The notes beneath the pieces were generated by a model. It ran no database searches, was not told where the DNA came from, and worked only from the letters and a program-made list of their open reading frames with translations. A stretch of DNA of 64,000 bases from Planctomycetaceae bacterium (GTDB lineage Bacteria; Planctomycetota; Planctomycetia; Gemmatales; Gemmataceae): positions 186,001-250,000 of the forward strand of contig PNLP01000002.1 of NCBI GenBank assembly GCA_013823135.1, given 5' to 3'. This document shows, one piece after another, positions 51,901 through 60,180 of this stretch. Within the stretch, counting starts at the first letter, position 1; every line of letters starts with the position of its first letter. A program made the position numbers and the translations under genes.

Positions 51901-53157
51901 CCGAAGCAACTGGACGCGGTGCTGGCGTTCGCGGCGAAGGCGTATCGGCGCCCGCTGACTGACAAGGAGAAGACTGAACTGTTGACGCTCTACAAGACGA
52001 TTTGCGAGAAGGGTGCGGGCCACGAGGAGGCGTTCCGCGGCGTGCTGTCGCGCGTGTTCGTGTCGCCCGCGTTCCTGTTCCGCATCGAGCAATCGCCGAA
52101 GGGCGTCGCCCCCGGTGCGGTGAGCGACTGGGAACTCGCCACGCGACTGAGCTACTTCCTGTGGGCATCCGCACCCGACGAGGAACTTCGCAAGCTCGCC
52201 GCGGCCGGGCAACTCCGCGACCCGAAGGTGCTCGCAGCCCAGGTACAACGCATGTTGAAGGACGAACGCCTGCGAGCGCTGGCCATCGAGTTCGGCACGC
52301 AATGGCTCCACATTCGCGGCTTCGACGAACTCAAGGAGAAAAACGAAAAGCTGTTCCCGACGTTTGATGCGAAACTGCGAGCCGCGATTTACGAAGAGTC
52401 GATCCTGTTCTTCCAGGACTTGTTCCAGGCCGACCGACCTGTCACGCACATCCTCGACGCGGATTCCACATTCCTCAACGACACGCTCGCGAAACACTAC
52501 GGCATCCCCGGCGTGGCTGGCCCACAGTTCCGGCGCGTCGATGGCGTGAAGAAGTACGCTCGCGGCGGCGTGCTGGGCCTGGCCAGCGTGCAGACGAAGG
52601 AAGCCGGCGCTTCACGCACAAGCCCCGTGCTGCGCGGCAACTGGGTGGTCGAAACGCTGCTCGGCGAGAAGCTGCCGAAACCGCCGCCGAACGTGCCGCA
52701 ACTTCCCGAGGAAGAGGGCGGCGCGGACAAGCTCACGATGCGCCAGCAGGTGGAGAAGCACACGCGGTTGCAGGAATGTGCGGTGTGCCACGTGCGGATC
52801 GACCCGTTCGGGTTCGCGCTCGAGCGGTACGACCCCATCGGCCGGCTGCGTGAGAAAGACCTGGGCGGCTTGCCGGTCGATGCCAAATCGAAGCTGCGCG
52901 ACGGCACAGAATTCGAAGGCATCGACGGCTTGCGGAACTATCTGCTCACCAAGAAGAAGGACGTGGTCGTGCGTCTGTTCTGCCGTCGCCTGCTGGGTTA
53001 CGCCCTGGGCCGTGCGGTGACGCTCTCGGACACGGCGCTGCTCGACGAGATGGTGGCCGAGTTGAACAAGAACGAGGGCCGCGTGTCGGCGGCCGTGCAG
53101 GTGATCGTTAAGAGCACGCAGTTCCGCATGGTCCGGGGCAACGAGTTTGTGGAGTAG
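48979..53157 (+). CDS. Giant DUF1592-type planctomycete cytochrome c protein (1392 aa)
   Basis: A secreted multidomain protein. A signal anchor at about 8-30 is followed by a planctomycete cytochrome c domain with KKYCNDCHS (Cys53, Cys56, His57) and METxPP-like GEMPPKNKPQP. The DUF1587-type segment LRRLSNAEYNYTIRDLTGVDL comes next. A 700-residue middle region appears beta-rich. The DUF1595/1592/1588/1585 array follows: AFAAKAYRRPLTDKEK, WELATRLSYFLWASAPDEELR, HYGIPG, RTSPVLRGNWVVETLLGEKLPKPPPNVP, ECAVCHVRIDPFGFALERYDPIGR (a second CxxCH) and a final RLLGYALGRAV. The role is unknown. No DUF1501/DUF1552 partner adjoins it. Confidence 0.93.
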   Translation: MSRSTWPSRLIAIASGLGLLAWASVGSGTAQKPRADAKAEFATTVQPILKKYCNDCHSTKLMKGHLDLERYTSIDEIRKDLKPWQSMIEQIETGEMPPKNKPQPTADEKKQLLAWVHGFLEHEAKSRSGDPGFVPLRRLSNAEYNYTIRDLTGVDLQPTREFPADGAAGEGFTNAAEALSDISPALFTKYLNAAKDLSERVVLLPDGFRFSMSKTRREWTNEGTAALRNVYAGLAPADGKLSVQPYLAATVRHRDALARGEFAVVAEKEKLNAKYLGVLWATLNEKTPSQPLDTLRAKWRTATEKDVPALAAEIVAWQVALWKTVRVGSYVQESWGTAAGAKKGYAESVARQVPVDPPAVDAAPLRVAVKPAPGQSDVVLYLVAREVAPVAGPVVWQRPRLESPGKPPLLLKDYPQFGPAYELDYPSVFANSSKYLAAAVEAANDKKATPEDLAKKHDLDAAFLKRWIAVLAVEPFKKEAPPETTGRVMPAVALTLLEEKTPAVDGFPAIKGWRRKGTELPVLVTNASDKNEQIPGRVSARGVAVHPMPKEFVAVVWKSPAAMSVKIGAKVVHSHPACGNGVAWWLEHRRGEKATVFGEGAIELGATASPAAKTLKVEKGDLLILAVDAKAENHICDMTEVSFTITDTEKATQVWELAADIANTISDGNPHADKLGNKDTWSFVRGPSRPVGKSAPSLIPGGSVLAKWRETAGDPVRAADAAKLAEQVQTLLSGARPAQDNTPDRKLYDTLVAGESPLFQGVDATKLGKPRPNAKPYSLPLDRFGKPDDASILTRDAVTEVRLPAALLLGREFVVEGKLEAIGDRVVQFRVLTSPPDSVAGWDSKAPVVASPASAAYKHVVVGNAEFRKVFPLYLCFPAVVPTDEVVSLKMFHREDEPLARLFLNDEQIKLLDRLWAEQRFVSRQPVAEYDYLPQFMAYTTQDTPKDFQQFFIDRKPMFKQRADEFEKDEAAAHPKQLDAVLAFAAKAYRRPLTDKEKTELLTLYKTICEKGAGHEEAFRGVLSRVFVSPAFLFRIEQSPKGVAPGAVSDWELATRLSYFLWASAPDEELRKLAAAGQLRDPKVLAAQVQRMLKDERLRALAIEFGTQWLHIRGFDELKEKNEKLFPTFDAKLRAAIYEESILFFQDLFQADRPVTHILDADSTFLNDTLAKHYGIPGVAGPQFRRVDGVKKYARGGVLGLASVQTKEAGASRTSPVLRGNWVVETLLGEKLPKPPPNVPQLPEEEGGADKLTMRQQVEKHTRLQECAVCHVRIDPFGFALERYDPIGRLREKDLGGLPVDAKSKLRDGTEFEGIDGLRNYLLTKKKDVVVRLFCRRLLGYALGRAVTLSDTALLDEMVAELNKNEGRVSAAVQVIVKSTQFRMVRGNEFVE

Positions 53158-53165
53158 TTTGCGGA

Positions 53166-53226
53166 GTCCGAGCCGGAGCGCCAGCGAAGTAACGCCTGAC
53201 CACCTCGCTGGCGGTCGGGCTCGGAC
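53166..53226. repeat. Imperfect 22-nt inverted repeat after the DUF1592 gene
   Basis: Arms 53166-53187 and 53205-53226 match with two mismatches (core TCCGAGCCGGAGCGCCAGCG). It lies 8 nt after the stop and may terminate the transcript before the carbonic anhydrase gene. The remainder of the 165-nt gap shows no gene. Confidence 0.6.
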
Positions 53227-53322
53227 CATCTCTCGCTCCTTGTCTCCCCCTCGCCTTGTCTCCCCATCCGTGGACCCTAAACCAAGGGAACCTCTCCGCC
53301 TGATTTCTCAGAGGCATCCCTC

Positions 53323-54162
53323 ATGGATTTGAAGCCTTGGTTTCGCCCGCCTGCCGAAGGGCAGACAGACCGGCCACAGACGCCCGCAGCCGCAATCGCT
53401 CAGTTGCTCGCCGGGAACCGTCGGCTTCTGTCTAGCGCGGACGAATGCGGGTGTGACGAGCTTTACCCTACAACCCCACCCAAGCAGACGCCATTTGGTG
53501 TTGTGCTCGGTTGCTCAGACGCACGCGCACCCCTGGAACTCGTGTTCGATGCCGGACCCAACCAACTGTTCGTCGTTCGCGTTGCTGGAAACGTGCTGGG
53601 CGACGAGTGCCTCGGGAGCATCGAGTACGCGCTGTACAACTTCAAGGAATCGGTCAAGGTGCTGATCGTGATGGGCCACACCGGGTGCGGTGCGGTGGCG
53701 GCGGCCGTGCAGACATATCTCAGCCCTAAGCGTGCCGCGGGCATCGCGTTTAGCCGGTCGCTGCGGAGCGTCGTGAACTACATCATTGTCGCGGTTCGCA
53801 GTGCGGCCCTTTCGCTCGAACAGGTCTGGGGAGCGGACATCCTCGAAGACCCCGGCTTCCCCGATGCCCTCGCGGAGTTGTCGGTTCCCCTGAACGCCGC
53901 GATGACCGCCTACCAGTTGCGACTGGAATTGCAGGCACACGAACTACACGATCCGGAGGTGGTGTACGGCGTGTTTGACCTGGTCACATCGCGGGTATTC
54001 GGCCCACCCGACCTCGATAATGTGGCACTCTCGCCCGCACCGAAAGACTCGAGCGAACTGGTCGAACTCGGCGTTCAGTTGGCCCGCTCGGCCGCCGTCT
54101 CCCGGCACCTGAATCTGATTCGCGGCCCGTTCACGGACGAGTCACCAACCTCCCCGAACTGA
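53323..54162 (+). CDS. Beta-class carbonic anhydrase (279 aa)
   Basis: Interconverts CO2 and bicarbonate. Zinc ligands are Cys64 (GCSDAR, with the Asp66/Arg68 dyad), His119 and Cys122 (MGHTGCGAV). AAIAQLLAGNRR precedes the core, as in bacterial beta-CAs. The C-terminal 110 residues are longer than the minimal enzyme, with VYGVFDLVTSRVF as the usual last strand. The bestrophin-like gene begins 2-8 nt after the stop, so the pair is almost certainly one operon handling bicarbonate. No signal peptide is apparent. Confidence 0.95.
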   Translation: MDLKPWFRPPAEGQTDRPQTPAAAIAQLLAGNRRLLSSADECGCDELYPTTPPKQTPFGVVLGCSDARAPLELVFDAGPNQLFVVRVAGNVLGDECLGSIEYALYNFKESVKVLIVMGHTGCGAVAAAVQTYLSPKRAAGIAFSRSLRSVVNYIIVAVRSAALSLEQVWGADILEDPGFPDALAELSVPLNAAMTAYQLRLELQAHELHDPEVVYGVFDLVTSRVFGPPDLDNVALSPAPKDSSELVELGVQLARSAAVSRHLNLIRGPFTDESPTSPN

Positions 54163-54170
54163 CGGTGCCC

Positions 54171-54989
54171 ATGTTCGAAGCTACGATCGTCAGGCTCCGT
54201 AAGGCGTTCCGGTTCCCGGTTCTCGGCCGGTTGTGGAAGTACATCGTCGCGATGGCGGTCTACTCAGCCCTGGTTGTCCAGTTTGGCAGCGGGGTGTTCC
54301 CAACGGGTTCTCCCCGCCCGTCTGGCAGGGCCAGCGACATGGTCATCGTCAGCATCCTCTTCGGCTGGCTCATGAGCTTCCGCACGCAAACGTCCTACGC
54401 CCGATGGTGGGAAGGCCGCAGTTTATGGGGCCAGCTTGTGAACGATAGTAGGAACCTCACGCTGAAAGCCGCTTCCTACGTCCGCGACGTACCCGAGCGG
54501 GAGAAACTCGGAGCGATCCTGGTCCGGTTCGCCGAGACGCTTCGCAACCGCCTCCGACAACCGAAAAGCACTCCCGGACCGCACCAGCCAATGGACGCAG
54601 CCGGTGAAGTGTTCGAACTTCTTCGTGGCTGGCACAGCGGTGGGAAAGTTGACGGGTTCGCATTCCTGGCACTCGACAGGCACGCCCAGGAACTGATGAA
54701 CATCTGCGGTGCGTGTGAGAAGATTCGGGCCACCCCGATTGCGGCGTCATATCGCGGGCTGCTCCGCAAGGGAATTGCCTTCTACCTGCTCATGCTGCCA
54801 TGGTTGATGGCCGGCGAGATGGGTTGGGCGACGGTTCCGGTGTGCGTACTCACCTCCTACGCGCTGGTCGGGCTGGAGTTGATCGCGAGCGGGATCGAAG
54901 ACCCGTTCGGCTACGACGGCGACGACTTACCCATCGACGAGATCGTCGAAACGATCCGCCGATCCACCACCGTCGGAACCGGCGTATAG
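54171..54989 (+). CDS. Bestrophin-like anion channel (272 aa)
   Basis: A pentameric-type membrane anion channel family (UPF0187/bestrophin). Helices lie at about 25-45, 60-78, 200-218 and 223-245. Family motifs are SFRTQTSYARWWEGRSLWGQLVNDSRNL and the acidic ELIASGIEDPFGYDGDDLP. An ATG at 54171 follows a GTG at 54165; either could start translation, and neither has a clear ribosome site, which suits coupling to the preceding carbonic anhydrase stop. In algae and plants bestrophins move bicarbonate or chloride, so coupling to the carbonic anhydrase is functionally sensible. The 3' end overlaps the convergent amidohydrolase gene by 79 nt. Confidence 0.92.
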   Translation: MFEATIVRLRKAFRFPVLGRLWKYIVAMAVYSALVVQFGSGVFPTGSPRPSGRASDMVIVSILFGWLMSFRTQTSYARWWEGRSLWGQLVNDSRNLTLKAASYVRDVPEREKLGAILVRFAETLRNRLRQPKSTPGPHQPMDAAGEVFELLRGWHSGGKVDGFAFLALDRHAQELMNICGACEKIRATPIAASYRGLLRKGIAFYLLMLPWLMAGEMGWATVPVCVLTSYALVGLELIASGIEDPFGYDGDDLPIDEIVETIRRSTTVGTGV

Positions 54990-55942
54990 TTTTGTGGCAG
55001 TCGCAGCAGCGTTCCCGCTCGGTGGAAGAAGGCGGCGTCGAACCCGAGCGCACGCTTGCCCAGCACATCGCGGCGCATCCAGTTCCGCTCGGTGACCCAC
55101 AATCGCACCGCTTCCGGCGTTCCCATCTGCAATGGCGGAATGGACACGACCGGCCAGTCGCTCCCGTGAACGGTCTTCTGCCACGCTTCCTTGTCCCGCA
55201 TGATGCGTGGAATCGCATACGACCGCGTCGGCAGGCACAACGCCGACGTGTCGCCATAGAAGTGTTCGTGCTCCTTCGCCATGCGAATGAACGTCGCGAG
55301 ATGGCAGTCGCCGAACGGCTGCGACCGCGTTCCGCAGTGCGCAGCGATGACAGTAACGCCGCACTTCAGCGCAAGCTCGAGGTGTGCCGGCGAAGCGTAC
55401 TGCGGGGCGCACTGCGGCAACGACAACTCACCGCCCGTGTGCGACAGCAGTGGGATCTTGTGGTGCGCCATCGCTTCAAAGAACGGTCGACACTTGTCGG
55501 ACCCCGGATCGAAGGCTTGCACGAGCGGCAGCCATTTCACCAATACCGCCCCCGCCGCGACGCAGCGTTCCAACTCGGCAACGGCATCCTTGCGGTATGG
55601 GTGAATCGACGCCCCGAACAGAATCTTCGGGTGCCTGCGAGCGAGGTCCGCGGCGTAGTCGTTGGTGACGTGGAGGTGCGTGTTGGCGTCGTCGAGGCGG
55701 CCGTCTTCGTTATAGACGGCATCGAACGCGAGTCCGACGACGGCATCGAGTTCCGGAGTCTGGTTGATGCTGCGTGCGAGGGCGTTCTCGAATGCTCGCT
55801 CAAGTTGTTCATCGGTGCCGAAGAAGGGGATGCCGAACTTGAAGCGAGCGAGGACGACGTTCGGCCGCTTGCGGAGGTACGCGGAAACCTTCCCGTGCGC
55901 GGCGGTCATGGCGAGGATGTGAACGTGGCAATCAACGATCAC
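54911..55942 (-). CDS. Amidohydrolase-2 family metal hydrolase/decarboxylase (343 aa)
   Basis: TIM-barrel hydrolase or decarboxylase. The HxH metal site is in IVDCHVHIL. ILFGASIHPYRKDAVAELERCVAAGAVLVKWLP and PLLSHTGGELS and VIAAHCGTRSQP supply later strands with the other histidines. VHGSDWPVVSIPPL holds the final Asp. These landmarks fit the amidohydrolase-2/ACMSD-like group. The GTG at 55942 has GGAGG 5 nt upstream and is preferred to the GTG at 55948 that overlaps it. The C-terminus overlaps the end of the bestrophin gene in the opposite orientation. The substrate is unknown. Confidence 0.85.
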   Translation of the reverse strand: MIVDCHVHILAMTAAHGKVSAYLRKRPNVVLARFKFGIPFFGTDEQLERAFENALARSINQTPELDAVVGLAFDAVYNEDGRLDDANTHLHVTNDYAADLARRHPKILFGASIHPYRKDAVAELERCVAAGAVLVKWLPLVQAFDPGSDKCRPFFEAMAHHKIPLLSHTGGELSLPQCAPQYASPAHLELALKCGVTVIAAHCGTRSQPFGDCHLATFIRMAKEHEHFYGDTSALCLPTRSYAIPRIMRDKEAWQKTVHGSDWPVVSIPPLQMGTPEAVRLWVTERNWMRRDVLGKRALGFDAAFFHRAGTLLRLPQNYTPVPTVVDRRIVSTISSMGKSSPS

Positions 55943-55966
55943 ACCCACCTCCGCACACCGTGGGTC

Positions 55967-56009
55967 CGCCGCTTGCGGCTTCGCGGGAACCGCGAAGCCG
56001 CAAGCGGCG
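55967..56009. terminator. 20-bp perfect hairpin, CCGCAAGCGG family
   Basis: Arms 55967-55986 and 55990-56009 are exact complements (CGCCGCTTGCGGCTTCGCGG and partner) with a GAA loop. It lies just past the DUF1552 stop and upstream of the amidohydrolase start. A 19-nt copy of its left arm stands alone at 60116-60134. Confidence 0.75.
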
Positions 56010-56020
56010 TGTCAAGTCGA

Positions 56021-57331
56021 TCACACCAGTCCAGGCAGCACGCCGCCGGCGCAGAAGTTCGGGTTGCCGAACTCCTTGATGTGGTTGCCGAAGCCGTGCG
56101 CGAACGACATCAGTAGGCGGTTGTGCGGCAACTTGTTGTACTTCAGCGAACGGCCCATCTTGAAGTCGAGCCCGCCACCGACCATCACGAACGGGATGTT
56201 GTCGAGCGTGTGCGAGTTCCCCTTGCCCAGTTCGTTCGTCCACACGATCAGCGTGTTGTCGAGCAGGCTACCCGTGCCGCCTGGCTCCGGCGTCTCGGCC
56301 AGCCGCTTCGCCATGTACGCGAGTTGCTCCGCGAACCACTTGTTGATCTTCGTCAGCTTCTCTTGAGCCTTCTCGTTGTTGTCGGGTTCGTGGCTCAGTT
56401 CGTGGTGGCCTTCGGTGATGTCGAGCCACTTCATGCGGGCCATGCCGACCGAGTTCGTGTACTGCATCGACGCCACGCGGGTGAAGTCGGCCGCGAAGGC
56501 GTTCACCATCAGGTCTATCTGCGTCTTGCTGATCTTGGGGATGTTGTCGTTGTCCTTCTTCACGCCGGGTTCGAGTTGCGGCACGGCGTGGCTGGCCGTC
56601 GCCTTCGTTTCCTTGAGATCCTTCTCCATCGCACGCACGAACGCGGCGTGCTCTTCGAGCAACTTCTTGTCCGCGGCGCTGACGGCCCCGCCGACCTTCT
56701 TCAGGTCGCCGGTCAGGTCGTCGAGGATGCTGGCGAGTGCGGCCTTGTCCTTGGTGCGGCCGTAGAGCTTGTTGAACATCTGGTACGGGTCGTCGATCGG
56801 CGCAACCGGCTTGTTGCCGGCGGTGTAGACCCAGCGGGTCCAGGTGTCGGCCCGTTCGGGGACCATGACGCCGAATTCGAGGGAGCCGAATCGCGTCTTG
56901 GTGGCGTTGTCTTTCTGGAGGTGGTTCTTGATTTCCTGGTCGATGCTGTGCCCCTTGGCCCAGCCGGCGGGCGTGTCGGAACCGCCCTGCACGTTACCCG
57001 GGAACAGTTCGATGCCGGTGAGCAAGCAACCCATGCCACGCATGTGGGCGTCGCCGTCGCCGCGAACGCGGTCGCACACGCCATTCAGAATGAGCGTCTT
57101 GTCCTGGAACGGGGCGAGTGGCTTGAGGCTTTCCTTGAGCGTGAACTTCGCACCTTCTTCGTCCGGCCAGAACGCCTTCGGCACGACGCCGTTGGGGCTG
57201 AACATGAACACGATGCGTTGCTTCCGTTTGGCCTGATTCGCGAACCCGAGGCTCGGCAGGTTCATCAGGAACGGCATCGCCGCGGCGCTCACGCCTAGGT
57301 CGCGGACGAACTCACGGCGGGTACGGATCAT
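56021..57331 (-). CDS. DUF1552 Tat-exported protein (436 aa)
   Basis: The start at 57331 ([22 protein letters not shown]) is a twin-arginine signal with GGAG upstream. The DUF1552 core is recognisable by [74 protein letters not shown] and [29 protein letters not shown], a sulfatase-related fold like DUF1501. DUF1552 genes regularly follow DUF1592 cytochrome genes in Planctomycetes, as here (57613-60027). The function is unknown. It is secreted and likely acts with the cytochrome partner. Confidence 0.93.
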   Translation of the reverse strand: MIRTRREFVRDLGVSAAAMPFLMNLPSLGFANQAKRKQRIVFMFSPNGVVPKAFWPDEEGAKFTLKESLKPLAPFQDKTLILNGVCDRVRGDGDAHMRGMGCLLTGIELFPGNVQGGSDTPAGWAKGHSIDQEIKNHLQKDNATKTRFGSLEFGVMVPERADTWTRWVYTAGNKPVAPIDDPYQMFNKLYGRTKDKAALASILDDLTGDLKKVGGAVSAADKKLLEEHAAFVRAMEKDLKETKATASHAVPQLEPGVKKDNDNIPKISKTQIDLMVNAFAADFTRVASMQYTNSVGMARMKWLDITEGHHELSHEPDNNEKAQEKLTKINKWFAEQLAYMAKRLAETPEPGGTGSLLDNTLIVWTNELGKGNSHTLDNIPFVMVGGGLDFKMGRSLKYNKLPHNRLLMSFAHGFGNHIKEFGNPNFCAGGVLPGLV

Positions 57332-57368
57332 GCGAAAGGACTCCGAAACAATGTGATTCCGTCGGGCG

Positions 57369-57593
57369 TTACTTTCGGCGGCACTCTGATTCAACTTCGA
57401 GAGCGGCGTAATCCAGAACAGGTTCGGTTAGCGCTCGCTGGTATCGCTCAAACTCGCTTACCAAATCCTCGATCTCGTCTCCACGAGGGAAAACCGGCTC
57501 CACACTCCAATTGTTGATTCGTCCTTCGTCATCGTAGAAGACTTCGTGGACAGCCAGTTGTCCATCCTTGAGCATCACGCGGTAGTTCCACAT
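57369..57593 (-). CDS. Small conserved protein within the DUF1592-DUF1552 operon (74 aa)
   Basis: Starts [33 protein letters not shown]. The aromatic, acidic WNYRV...[12 protein letters not shown]...WSVEP pattern is one I know in small bacterial proteins without a function. It lies 19 nt after the DUF1592 stop and 37 nt before the DUF1552 start, on the same strand, so it should be co-transcribed. No signal peptide is present, so it is presumably cytosolic. Confidence 0.75.
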   Translation of the reverse strand: MWNYRVMLKDGQLAVHEVFYDDEGRINNWSVEPVFPRGDEIEDLVSEFERYQRALTEPVLDYAALEVESECRRK

Positions 57594-57612
57594 TGGCTCA
57601 TCGTCAGGCAGG

Positions 57613-60027
57613 TTACTTCGGCGGGTTCTTCGTTGTTGCGGCGGTTACGGCAATATCAACCACCAGTTTACGCACATTGAATCCGTTTTCCGAGAACGTT
57701 TTTTCCAACTCGTCCGGCTTGCTGATGCCGAACGCCATCACCGGTTGTTTCACCATGTGGTGGAACATTCGTTCCGTGAAGGCGCCGGCGACTTCGGGGC
57801 TGCCGGCCAGGAACTTTGCCAGTTCCTTCGCGCCGGTGAACTTGGCGGTTGCGCCGGCTCGCGTGTCGTAACTGCCGACCGAATCGACCGGCTTGTCGTT
57901 CTCCTTCGCACGGTATCGGCCCACGGCGTCGAAGTTCTCCAGCGCAAAGCCCAGCGGGTTCATGACGCTGTGACATCCCGCACACGCAGCCGGCTTTGTC
58001 TGAAGAAGTACCCGCTCGCGGGTCGTCAGTTTCGGGTGCAGGTCGGCTGCCAGCGGCGTGAACGCATCCTTCGGCGGACGGATCGAGATGCCCAGCAACC
58101 CACGTGCGACGAACACGCCCCGGTGAATCGGCGACGTTTCCGCGTTGTACGCCAGCACCGACAGCATGTATGGGTGCGTCACAATCCCCGACCTTTTATC
58201 TGCCTCAAACGACACCTTGGTGAACCCGGCATCGGCGGGGAGCGTGACACCGTAGAACTTCGCGAGTCGGCCGTTGAGGTACAGATCATCCGAGGTCAGC
58301 AGTTTGCGGAAGTCGCCGTCGTTCCACACCACGTCGTCGAGGAACATTTCCAACGACGTTCGCAGGTCGGCCGCGATGTTCGCATCGAAGCCGGGGAAGC
58401 GCTTGGGATCCTTGGCCAGTTCCGGCGACTGGTCGAGCTTCAACCAGATGAACAGGAACTCGCGGATCTTCGCCTTGGCTTTTGGGTCGGCCAGCATTCG
58501 CTCGGCCTGCTTCGCGACCTCGGCACGGTTGGTGAGTTGCCCCTTGGCAGCTGCTTCGAGCAGCACGCTGTCGGGGAATGCATCCCACAGCGTGAGCGCG
58601 AGCTTGGCCGCGACGGCATAGTTCTCGGGGAGTTGTGCCGCGTCCGGGTACAGGAAGCGTGGCGACTTCAGCACGAACAGCAGCACGCGCTTCACGGCGA
58701 GATCGAGATCCGCCCCGGCTCCCTCGAACTGCCGGTCGATGAACAGCTTCTTCTCATCGTCGGTCAGCGGTCGGCGGAAGGCACGTTCGGCGAACTTCAG
58801 GCAGAACGCCTTCAGCTTCACGTCACGGTCTTTCGCGCCTTCTGTGGTGCCGGCGAGTTCGGGCAGGCGCGTCAGCACATACGCGGCAGCTTCGATCGCG
58901 CCGTCGGTCGTGGCCGATTCCCATTCTTTCGAGATGCTGGTGCCGCGTTCCCAGCCCAGGCTGCGGTCATCGGGTGGGAACGGGGACTCGATCACCGCCA
59001 CTTCCGGGAACTTCACGGGCAACAGGTGCCGGGCCGGGATCACTTCGAGCGTCCCCTTGGGCCGCTTCCAGTTCAGCGAGATGAAGGCATTCTTCGGCGG
59101 CGGGTTCGGGTTCTTCTTGGAGTCGTCCACGCCCTGCTTGGCCTTTGAAAATTCCAGCCGCACAGGGTACGGGCGACCCGCAAGCAGGAACGCGCTGCCG
59201 TGGTACTCGGTGTCGGTGCCGGACTTCACCCACGCGTCGATCAGTGGTCGTTTGTTGTCGTTCACCCACAGTCGCAACGCTTGATCGGTCTTGACGACAA
59301 AGTCGTACAGCCCCGTTTCCGGAGCCAGCACCGAGCCTTCCCAGCGGATGCTGAACTGGTGCGGGTCGAACTTGGGCGGCTCCTTCTTCTCGGGCTCCTT
59401 CTTGGGCTCTTCCTTCTTCGGTGGGTCTTTCTTCTCGGGTTCCTTTTTGGGCGGCTCTTTCTTGTCGTCCTTCTTCGGCTCGACCTTCACGGGTTGAGTG
59501 CCGTCGGGACCGCCGACCTTGAAGTCGAAGGACACCTCGCCGTCGTTGCGTTGGATGAGCCGCTTGTTGCCGTCGAAACCGCGAGAGTTGAAGTACTCGC
59601 CGCGGAGTCCTTGCTGCTTGTCGTCGAACTTCGGCGCGAAGCGGAAGCTACCCACGATGTCCGCGATGGCGTTGCGGTACTGGCGGATCGTGAGATGCGA
59701 CAGTTCCACTCGCGGCGGCCTGATGCGAGCCTGTGCCTGGGGCGAGTAGAACTTGTCGTAGATGTACTCGGCCACCTTCTTCGACCCGGCGGCGTCGAGC
59801 TTGTCTGGGTCGTCTTCCGGCATGGTGCGATCGATGACGTGCGTGAGTTGCGGCACGGAGCGGTCGCCGGTCAGCGGCGACGGAGCCTTCTTGGTCCCCT
59901 CGCCACTCGCACCGTGACAGCGGGCACACTGGTCCTTGTAGATCGCCTCGCCGGTCTGTGCGGTGGCGGATGTCGTGGCGGTGAAGAGCGCGACGAGACC
60001 GATGGCCAAGGGCAGGGATGTTCGCAT
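57613..60027 (-). CDS. DUF1592-type cytochrome c protein with PA14-like insert (804 aa)
   Basis: A signal peptide at 1-23 is followed by a cytochrome c domain with CARCHGASGEG (Cys34, Cys37, His38) and RTMPEDDPDKLD. The DUF1587 segment LTIRQYRNAIADIVGSF comes next. A linker made almost only of Lys, Pro and Glu (about 185-220) leads into a PA14-like beta domain (FSIRWEGSVLAPETGLYDF, ALRLWVNDNKRPLID). The DUF1595/1592/1588/1585 series then follows (AERAFRRPLTDDEKK, ACAGCHSVMNPLGFALENFD as a second CxxCH). The first gene of an operon with the 74-aa gene and the DUF1552 gene. A PA14 domain often binds glycans, so surface polymer binding is plausible. Confidence 0.93.
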   Translation of the reverse strand: MRTSLPLAIGLVALFTATTSATAQTGEAIYKDQCARCHGASGEGTKKAPSPLTGDRSVPQLTHVIDRTMPEDDPDKLDAAGSKKVAEYIYDKFYSPQAQARIRPPRVELSHLTIRQYRNAIADIVGSFRFAPKFDDKQQGLRGEYFNSRGFDGNKRLIQRNDGEVSFDFKVGGPDGTQPVKVEPKKDDKKEPPKKEPEKKDPPKKEEPKKEPEKKEPPKFDPHQFSIRWEGSVLAPETGLYDFVVKTDQALRLWVNDNKRPLIDAWVKSGTDTEYHGSAFLLAGRPYPVRLEFSKAKQGVDDSKKNPNPPPKNAFISLNWKRPKGTLEVIPARHLLPVKFPEVAVIESPFPPDDRSLGWERGTSISKEWESATTDGAIEAAAYVLTRLPELAGTTEGAKDRDVKLKAFCLKFAERAFRRPLTDDEKKLFIDRQFEGAGADLDLAVKRVLLFVLKSPRFLYPDAAQLPENYAVAAKLALTLWDAFPDSVLLEAAAKGQLTNRAEVAKQAERMLADPKAKAKIREFLFIWLKLDQSPELAKDPKRFPGFDANIAADLRTSLEMFLDDVVWNDGDFRKLLTSDDLYLNGRLAKFYGVTLPADAGFTKVSFEADKRSGIVTHPYMLSVLAYNAETSPIHRGVFVARGLLGISIRPPKDAFTPLAADLHPKLTTRERVLLQTKPAACAGCHSVMNPLGFALENFDAVGRYRAKENDKPVDSVGSYDTRAGATAKFTGAKELAKFLAGSPEVAGAFTERMFHHMVKQPVMAFGISKPDELEKTFSENGFNVRKLVVDIAVTAATTKNPPK

Positions 60028-60115
60028 GGGGTGTGATCTGCGGACGAGGAAGCGACGGCGAGAGGGCTGAAGTTAGTTTGGCGGCAAGGTGATGAAATGT
60101 CAAGCGGCCGGTATT

Positions 60116-60134
60116 CGCCGCTTGCGGCTTCGCG
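60116..60134. repeat. Solo arm of the CCGCTTGCGG hairpin family
   Basis: These 19 nt match the left arm of the 55967-56009 hairpin over 19 bases but lack the returning arm. They lie between the DUF1592 gene and the MTEAEWL paralog, which suggests a decayed copy. Confidence 0.6.
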
Positions 60135-60180
60135 CTGGTGGCGTGGTAAACTCGATCACCCGACCACGAGGACCGGAACC

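Noticed and set aside
54800-56116. A 438-residue plus-strand frame
   Set aside because: Antisense to the amidohydrolase, in high-GC shadow phase, very Arg-rich, no motif.
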